This document shows positions 58,800 through 64,000 of a stretch of 64,000 bases of DNA, in pieces (within the stretch, counting starts at the first letter, position 1; each line of letters opens with the position of its first letter). This stretch comes from Rhexocercosporidium sp. MPI-PUGE-AT-0058 (taxonomy: Eukaryota; Ascomycota; Leotiomycetes; Helotiales): positions 682,001 to 746,000 of the forward strand of contig JAGTJL010000020.1 in NCBI GenBank assembly GCA_020746875.1. Reading direction: 5' to 3'. The position numbers were made by a program, and so were the translations under genes. The notes below the pieces were generated by a model that did not search any database, had not been told where the DNA came from, and saw nothing but the letters and a program-made list of their open reading frames with translations.

Positions 58800-60304
58800 A
58801 TGGACAAACGAGTAGAAAAATGCCGAGAATGGGCGGGAGGACTTGTCAAGCAGATGCAGACGTCACCAGTAATCCAGAAAGCTATGGAGAGCCCGAAACT
58901 CTTTTGGTATGGCGCGTTACTAGTAGTACTCACATCATGGCTTCTCATACGAGCCATCCAATATCTCAAGCAACCAAGCTACAGCAGTCGGCCTTCAACC
59001 CCTACTCTCGAGAAAGCACCACGAAGTTTCAAGGCGCCCGAGAGGAAACCTGGAGGTTGGTACTACTCAATGATCCGATGACTGACTTGGCGTGACTGAC
59101 CTTCCTCACTTAGTGTGGGAACCCGTGAAATTCAAACGCCCAACTGCACCTCCAGCGCCCAATTGGAATGTACACACCACAAAACCAAACGCATACCGGC
59201 CGTTTCGACATGGTCCCTACCATATCACCATGGGTCTTCGAAACATGAATTGGGATGAATGGATTGGTGAGTACTTACCCGTCACGGGTAGCTACGTTCT
59301 CACACAGGAAACTGACACCTGCCAGAACTCGACAACCAATACCTGAAATTCCATGCCGACAAAGCGAGACGAATTGAGGAGCGTGGTTCGAAATGCAGCT
59401 ACACCGACCCTGTAGCATTCGACGGTGCCGTTGAACTCCTCGAGGAATTCTGCGATTACCTACCCGAGCGCTACCCGTCACTGTACAAGAAAACACCTGT
59501 CGGGATGGATAACCTAGTTACGGGAGAATCATTCAATATCGTTGAGAGACCGCTCATTGAAGATCCAATGCAGATGGCTGCCCGCATGACGCAGGACGAT
59601 CTGGCTATCATGTTTGAGAAGGAGGATGGGCAGTACTACCTCCTCGCCGGTGCGATCCTACTTGCCGGGTTCTGGAAACTTGAAGACAAGCTCGGTATGC
59701 CGCTGAGTGAGATTCATTACTCTGGGAATGTGCCAGGTTACAAGGAAAAGTTGGAGAAGGGCATGATGAATTTCTTTAGGAGAGTTCAGCCGAATGGACC
59801 GGTGCAGCGCGTGAGTCCCGCTTTCGCGTTTTCGCTTAGATGAGACATTATCGGGTAAGAAGTTCAGAAACACACATATCTGACACCAAGCAGAACAACT
59901 ACTTCATCCAAGTCGACGATTCACTCCCTTGGTCCTCCAGCATCGGCGACGAAGACGGTGCAGAAGGCACAGTCGGCTGGTTCACCGCCGAGAAGAACAA
60001 AGCGATCTCACACCACTACTTCCGATCCGAGAGACAAACTCTCCGTCGCCTCCCGCGTAGTGGCGGTGTCGTTTTCACGATCCGCACGTACTTCCACCCT
60101 ATCACCGAGATCTGTGAGGAGGCTTATGTGCCTGGGAGGTTGGCTAGCGCGGTGAGGAGTTGGGGAGATGATGTTAGTCGGTATAAGGGGAAGGAGAGGT
60201 ACGAGGAGGTATTGTTAGAGTATTTGGATCAGAGGCATAGGGAACAGGTTGAGGCTGGGTTGGATGTCGAGAAGGAGGAGGATGTTAGGGCGTATCCGTA
60301 TTAG
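58800..60304 (+). CDS. DUF3445 haem-dependent oxidative N-demethylase-like protein, membrane-anchored
   Basis: Exons 58800-59055, 59114-59266, 59326-59810 and 59894-60304, 434 residues; introns are 58, 59 and 83 bp. An N-terminal membrane helix (YGALLVVLTSWLLIRAIQYL, about residues 37-56) precedes the DUF3445 body: FRHGPYHITMGLRNMNWDEW, then QDDLAIMFEKEDGQYYLLAG, then SERQTLRRLPRSGGVVFTIR. The family holds haem-binding enzymes thought to remove N-methyl groups oxidatively. In fungi it is often seen without an assigned substrate. Anchoring suggests action at the ER or another membrane. All junctions are consistent and the gene is intact. Confidence 0.88.
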
Positions 60305-60868
60305 GTGGTGGTAAGTGTAGTTCGGTATCACGGAAGTAATAAATCGAAATTAATTCTACAACGATCTTTCGGTTTGGCCAGCAATTTCTGTGTCATGATG
60401 TTCGTTCCTAAGAGTCTCAGCCCTATCTCACGGGTAGATGCACGACTCCAGTCATCTCGCTTAACAAACGCCGACAGCGTCAACAGCCATTTCCAAGCGA
60501 GACAAAGAAAATTTTCTACCCTCTCCACGCCCTCATTGACAATGCCGCCTTAATTAAGTTGTTCAGTCATATCTTCGGCACGCTGGTCGTCTCCTCTCAC
60601 TCATTCTCCACGCCTCACCCCTCACCTGCTCTCTGGTCTTCCTCCTCTAACCTTCCCATTGTGGTACAACACTCCTTAAAGATGCCAAAAGCTGCCTACC
60701 AACGATCTCATGCCTAGAGACTTGTGTCGATCCATGTCTCTGTCAATTAGGGCATCGCAAGCGTTTCCTAGAACCCCCTCGAAATTCCCAGCAATAAGAC
60801 AACAACCCAGACGAGACTAGACCCCTCGGTACCAATACATACCCAGCACTCTTCTCAACAACATCATA
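60305..60868. other. Intergenic, nothing recognised
   Basis: C/T-rich from about 60590. It may be leader or promoter for the small frame that follows. Confidence 0.3.
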
Positions 60869-61054
60869 ATGACAGTCAGCAGCGAACTCCCCCACACTAT
60901 CATATTTCCAACTACCAAAACACCAATATCAACGCTCTCAATGTCAAATATTAAACCCTTTGACCCTTCATCCCGGTGGCTGCCCCATCGTGTGAGCCCT
61001 GCTTTGTGGGCTCTCAGGAGGAGGATTGAGAAGGGCGAAAACGAAGAGTTCTAG
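60869..61054 (+). CDS. Possible 61-residue protein, unknown
   Basis: The ATG at 60869 follows a CAACAACATCATA leader typical of fungal starts. The 61 codons end in a TAG. No signal peptide, membrane segment or known motif is seen; the C-terminal third is basic (ALWALRRRIEKGE). It may be a chance frame or the first exon of a decayed gene. Confidence 0.22.
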   Translation: MTVSSELPHTIIFPTTKTPISTLSMSNIKPFDPSSRWLPHRVSPALWALRRRIEKGENEEF

Positions 61055-62075
61055 ACATATGCTTTCTAGAAAGTTGGCTCTTCGACGTTTTGATCACCAA
61101 GATTTGCCACACAGAACTGTCTCTTTGGATTCCAATATTATCCTGCTGAACTGGATGTCAATCAGACTCGAATTGACATAACGCACACTAGCCTGCTTGC
61201 TAGACTCACCGGCAGCCCCAACCAGAAGCCAGTTGTGGAATGCAGAATGTCTGCGCAAACTTCACTACCCAAAATTTCCATGGTATTGTTGGTCTCTCTT
61301 TCCGGCAAGTCGACGAGCACAAGCTGCCTAGTTGGAACTACTCTTCAGTAATCTCGGATATAGACTATGCGATGTATCCAGATACTCGGCGATCGACTAC
61401 CGCAGATGTAGACTGTACTTGCTCGCTAGTACACTGATCTCATAGTGCTCGTAGCGCCAGACTCCCTCTCGACTATAGATGCAGAGTAGCTAGATAATCC
61501 GTTTATGTGTGGAGCCTAGTCTCGCATTACCTCGTCGAACCGCTGTCCAGGATCTAATCTCGAATTCACCCCAGCGAAGAGATGCCTACAGGGGAGCGAC
61601 GGGTCAAAATCTAGCTTGCTGTTTCGTAAGCCTGTGGAAAGAGTTTCCAACTTATTCGTAAGCCATGGAGTGGACGCCTACATGATTATGAGACCTGGTT
61701 TAGTTTCCAACATCCGAGTTTTTCAACAAATACTATGTCTTGACATTCATGAAAATAGGACAGTGTTGTAGATGGGGATGATGCGGAGGATAAGACCGAT
61801 GGAGAAGATGAAGAAAATAATGGTGCGAAGCGCCAGGAGAAAGGCGGGAGACGCGACCTCGAAATCGCTACGCCCTTCAGCACTTTCAGCAGTATTACCT
61901 TAACCCTCACGAATCTTACTCCCAGAAGTATATATATACCCCCTCCCCATCATCTGTCAAAGCCAATATCTTTAGTCCATCCTACAAATCCGCACGATGA
62001 AACGATCGATTCAGAAACGCCGTCAGCCCCTCAACATCAACAGCTTAAAGAGCACTCGTTAGAAAGCATTCTTAC
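61055..62075. other. Gene-poor stretch
   Basis: Nothing recognised in about 1 kb apart from sequence beyond the broken end of the monooxygenase remnant on the minus strand. Confidence 0.35.
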
Positions 62076-62400
62076 GTTCCCCTCAAATCCATCACCGAAG
62101 TATCTCCATGGAGACTTGAGCGCACTCCTTTGGAGAGCATCAAAATCGAATCTGAGGTGCGAGAGAACACGGCTCCCATTCGGAGCGAGAGTGATGGTGG
62201 CTCCTACTTCACGTAGAAGTGTTGATGATTCGAAGATCTGGTTGCTAGCGAGTTATTTATTTATTTGATTATTGATTTATTTGAAGGGGATGATGAGCTT
62301 ACGGTAATCCTGTGACCGGCTGTTCGCAGGGTGGCTATGGCCGTGAGACCTGACAGTCCTGCTCCAACTACGAGGATGTTTAGCTTCAATAAAGGCGAAT
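62076..62400 (-). pseudogene. N-terminal remnant of an FAD-dependent monooxygenase
   Basis: On the minus strand LNILVVGAGLSGLTAIATLR is the FAD-binding GxGxxG motif at the start of salicylate-hydroxylase-type monooxygenases. A GT-AG intron (62238-62302) joins it to FESSTLLREVGATITLAPNG, the next conserved piece. The coding sequence stops being recognisable at a donor-like GTAAG near 62075. No ATG lies in the GAGLSGL frame; a nearby ATG at about 62440 is in another frame. The substrate-binding and C-terminal parts are absent, so this is a relic of a longer gene. Confidence 0.65.
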
Positions 62401-63219
62401 CGTGTTGAGATTTTCTCTCGGGTGTATTCAGTGTTCATATCCCACTTACCAAAGCATATATCTACCTACATTCGCACCTATGCGTATACCAGGACTCAAA
62501 ACTGCAGGATTCGCTCTGCTCCTATGATTGCACCCACGGTCACTATCCCTCAGCATCCCAAGCCGAAAAACACCCGTGAACCCTGGTTTCAGACCCAGAT
62601 CATCCGGTGAACTCAGCAACTCCTACGCAAATACGGAACCGTCAAAACCTGCCTAGATCACTTGGTAGAATTGATTTCGACGTGTATCTCGAAGTAATCG
62701 CATTATTTTCTTTCAGGACGCGAAACATGCTCATGTTGACGGGCAATACGAAGTGATGGTTGCTTTAGACCGTGATAGATCTAATTTCGGTAAATCTGTG
62801 GCTGTTTGAATATGATCTTGGATATTCATACGGAGGTTGAGGTCTTTCTATTATGGACCGAAGCAGAAAGCTCTGGCCACGTTGCGAACCGGCGTTCACA
62901 GGGAGTTTGACAGATGGGCCGGCCCTTAAAATGGTAGAGTCAACGACAGTGGCGATTTCTGATGGTCCAGATCTCGCAGGTTGACTCTAGAGGATACTAC
63001 TCTGCCTTTATTTTGAGATTCTTCAGTGATTCATTTTTGAACAGGTGGGATGAATGATGATAATAATACAATGTGAAATGTACCTTGGGTCATTTTAGGT
63101 TTTCCAAGCTGTTCCATCTTGCTTATCAAACAAGCGATGTTTATTTTGTGGGCAAGGTGCAAAAAGAGAAAATGGGCTCGCCTTATACTTGAAGGGATTC
63201 TTTGTAGCAGTACGAATTG
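62401..63219. other. Gene-poor stretch upstream of the secreted protein
   Basis: No gene was seen in about 0.8 kb. It is the likely promoter of the small secreted-protein gene. Confidence 0.35.
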
Positions 63220-63227
63220 TATAAAAG
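63220..63227 (+). promoter_or_regulatory. TATA box of the small secreted-protein gene
   Basis: TATAAAAG lies about 160 bp upstream of ATG 63383, with a C/T- and CA-rich leader in between. A canonical TATA box suggests strong, regulated expression. Confidence 0.6.
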
Positions 63228-63382
63228 TCGCGCTGCATTCCAGATATTTGACTTCAGATCAACCTTTTCCTCAAACCATACATTCTTCAGACAGCTAGCC
63301 TGTTCTTTTTCAAAACGCACACTTTCACGTCATACCACCAATCATCAAAAGTCTTCTTTCTCAATACCTTACGTTAGCCAAT

Positions 63383-63686
63383 ATGAAGTTCACTGCATCC
63401 ATCATCTTCGTAGCCACGCTGGTCGGGCTGTCGACGTACGTTGACCTTCCGCCTGCATTTCTTGGCCTCCTTCTAATGAATTCATAGCGCCCAGGGTCCC
63501 GATCGTTTCTCGTGTAGCTGTGTCAAAGGCGGTGCAGCCGTTCCTTTCAATTCGGCAATCTGTAATGGAATGGGCGGGGCTCTCGCAGGTACCGCATGTA
63601 GTGGCTTGACAACGAAGACGGAGTCGGAGGATTGCGATGCTCTTATTGCCCCAGGATCTACTGCTTCGTGTATCAAGACTACTTGA
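63383..63686 (+). CDS. Small cysteine-rich secreted protein, effector-like
   Basis: Exons 63383-63435 and 63488-63686, 83 residues, with a 52-bp GT-AG intron in phase 2. The first ~19 residues (MKFTASIIFVATLVGLSTA) form a clear signal peptide. The mature part of about 64 residues has six cysteines (FSCSC, SAICNG, GTACSG, EDCDAL, TASCIK), enough for three disulfides. No known fold was recognised. Its size, cysteines, secretion and strong-looking promoter fit apoplastic effector candidates or secreted hydrophobin-like small proteins, but the cysteine spacing is not that of hydrophobins. The role is unknown. The ATG follows a GCCAAT leader. Confidence 0.8.
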
Positions 63687-64000
63687 GAGTCGATGGAATT
63701 GGTAGCTCGGGAGTCGGAAGAGGAAATGGGAAAACGGGGATGAAGATCGAGATATCTCTCCTGCGTAGTGTGATTTTTCAGCAATAACACGTTGGATTTT
63801 GCAGGAGACAGATTGACTGGAACTTTTCGTGATTTGGTTTCCTGGCCATGGACTCACGATACCTTCCTACTCGCCTCCTAATCGAAATTCACTTGGACCC
63901 ATCCAAAATGATCCTTGACTGGGCTAAGACACGTCGTCGTCGTGATATTTACCTCCTCTATTCATTTGTCAGATCGAAACTAATCCCGCAAATCATTTCA
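63687..64000. other. 3' flank of the secreted-protein gene
   Basis: No further gene was seen before the window ends. Confidence 0.4.

Noticed and set aside
1..64000. tRNA, rRNA or snRNA genes
   Set aside because: Looked for tRNA T-loop boxes and other conserved RNA motifs by eye and found none convincing; a tRNAscan/Infernal run would settle it.
1..64000. Repeat-induced point mutation as the cause of the pseudogenes
   Set aside because: Lesions are mainly single-base indels, one stop needs a change outside the C-to-T/G-to-A type, and the tandem F-box pair is not heavily A/T-shifted.
1..64000. A secondary-metabolite gene cluster
   Set aside because: No polyketide synthase, NRPS, terpene cyclase or P450 core gene was seen; the SDR and FAD relic stand alone.

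Overview
The window is nuclear DNA of a filamentous ascomycete (Pezizomycotina). Genes are interrupted by short GT-AG introns of about 45-190 bp with CTAAC/CTGAT-like branch sites, several HET-domain (heterokaryon incompatibility) genes are present, and the core set is typically fungal (ALG9, NAF1, EXO5, ACR3). An RGS-LOV photoreceptor of the Botrytis BcLOV4 type makes Leotiomycetes plausible, but the class is an inference. All coordinates and splice sites were read by eye.

Layout: 1-1187 is the 3' part of a protealysin/thermolysin-like M4 metalloprotease. 1.7-7.1 kb holds uncertain or decayed loci: a CxxC protein, a SAM-domain locus, and a HET gene without its N-terminus. 7.8-9.7 kb is the RGS-LOV photoreceptor. 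10.5-19.9 kb is accessory: a DUF1223 thioredoxin-like gene, two related F-box genes and a HET gene, all with reading-frame lesions. About 20.3-23.75 kb is a degenerate tandem repeat of roughly 160-180 bp per unit, with a poly-G tract inside it. 23.8-25.6 kb is an intact APC permease and 26.6-27.4 kb a broken MoaF gene. A Fus1-like SH3 membrane protein (31.2-32.9 kb) sits between two long gene-poor stretches; the second contains a 164-bp MITE-like inverted-repeat element.

36.9-40.0 kb holds a HET pseudogene, a head-to-head HET fragment and an F-box gene with a hydrophobic tail. 40.5-45.3 kb holds a bZIP factor, an MCT-type MFS transporter and an ACR3 arsenite exporter, all intact. 45.9-48.0 kb is another HET gene with one frame break, divergent from EXO5. 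The last part is mostly intact: a secreted CBM1 protein with a 5-nt microexon, an SDR, ALG9 divergent from NAF1, a membrane-anchored DUF3445 protein, an FAD-monooxygenase remnant and an 83-residue cysteine-rich secreted protein.

The main theme is a contrast. Core genes read cleanly across every exon junction, whereas nearly all HET and F-box genes, plus MoaF and DUF1223, carry single-base indels or stops. This could be real decay of fast-evolving accessory genes or homopolymer errors in the assembly. The clustering in accessory genes favours decay, but the frequent homopolymer context keeps error possible. The most unusual structure is the tandem-repeat array between the HET gene and the permease.
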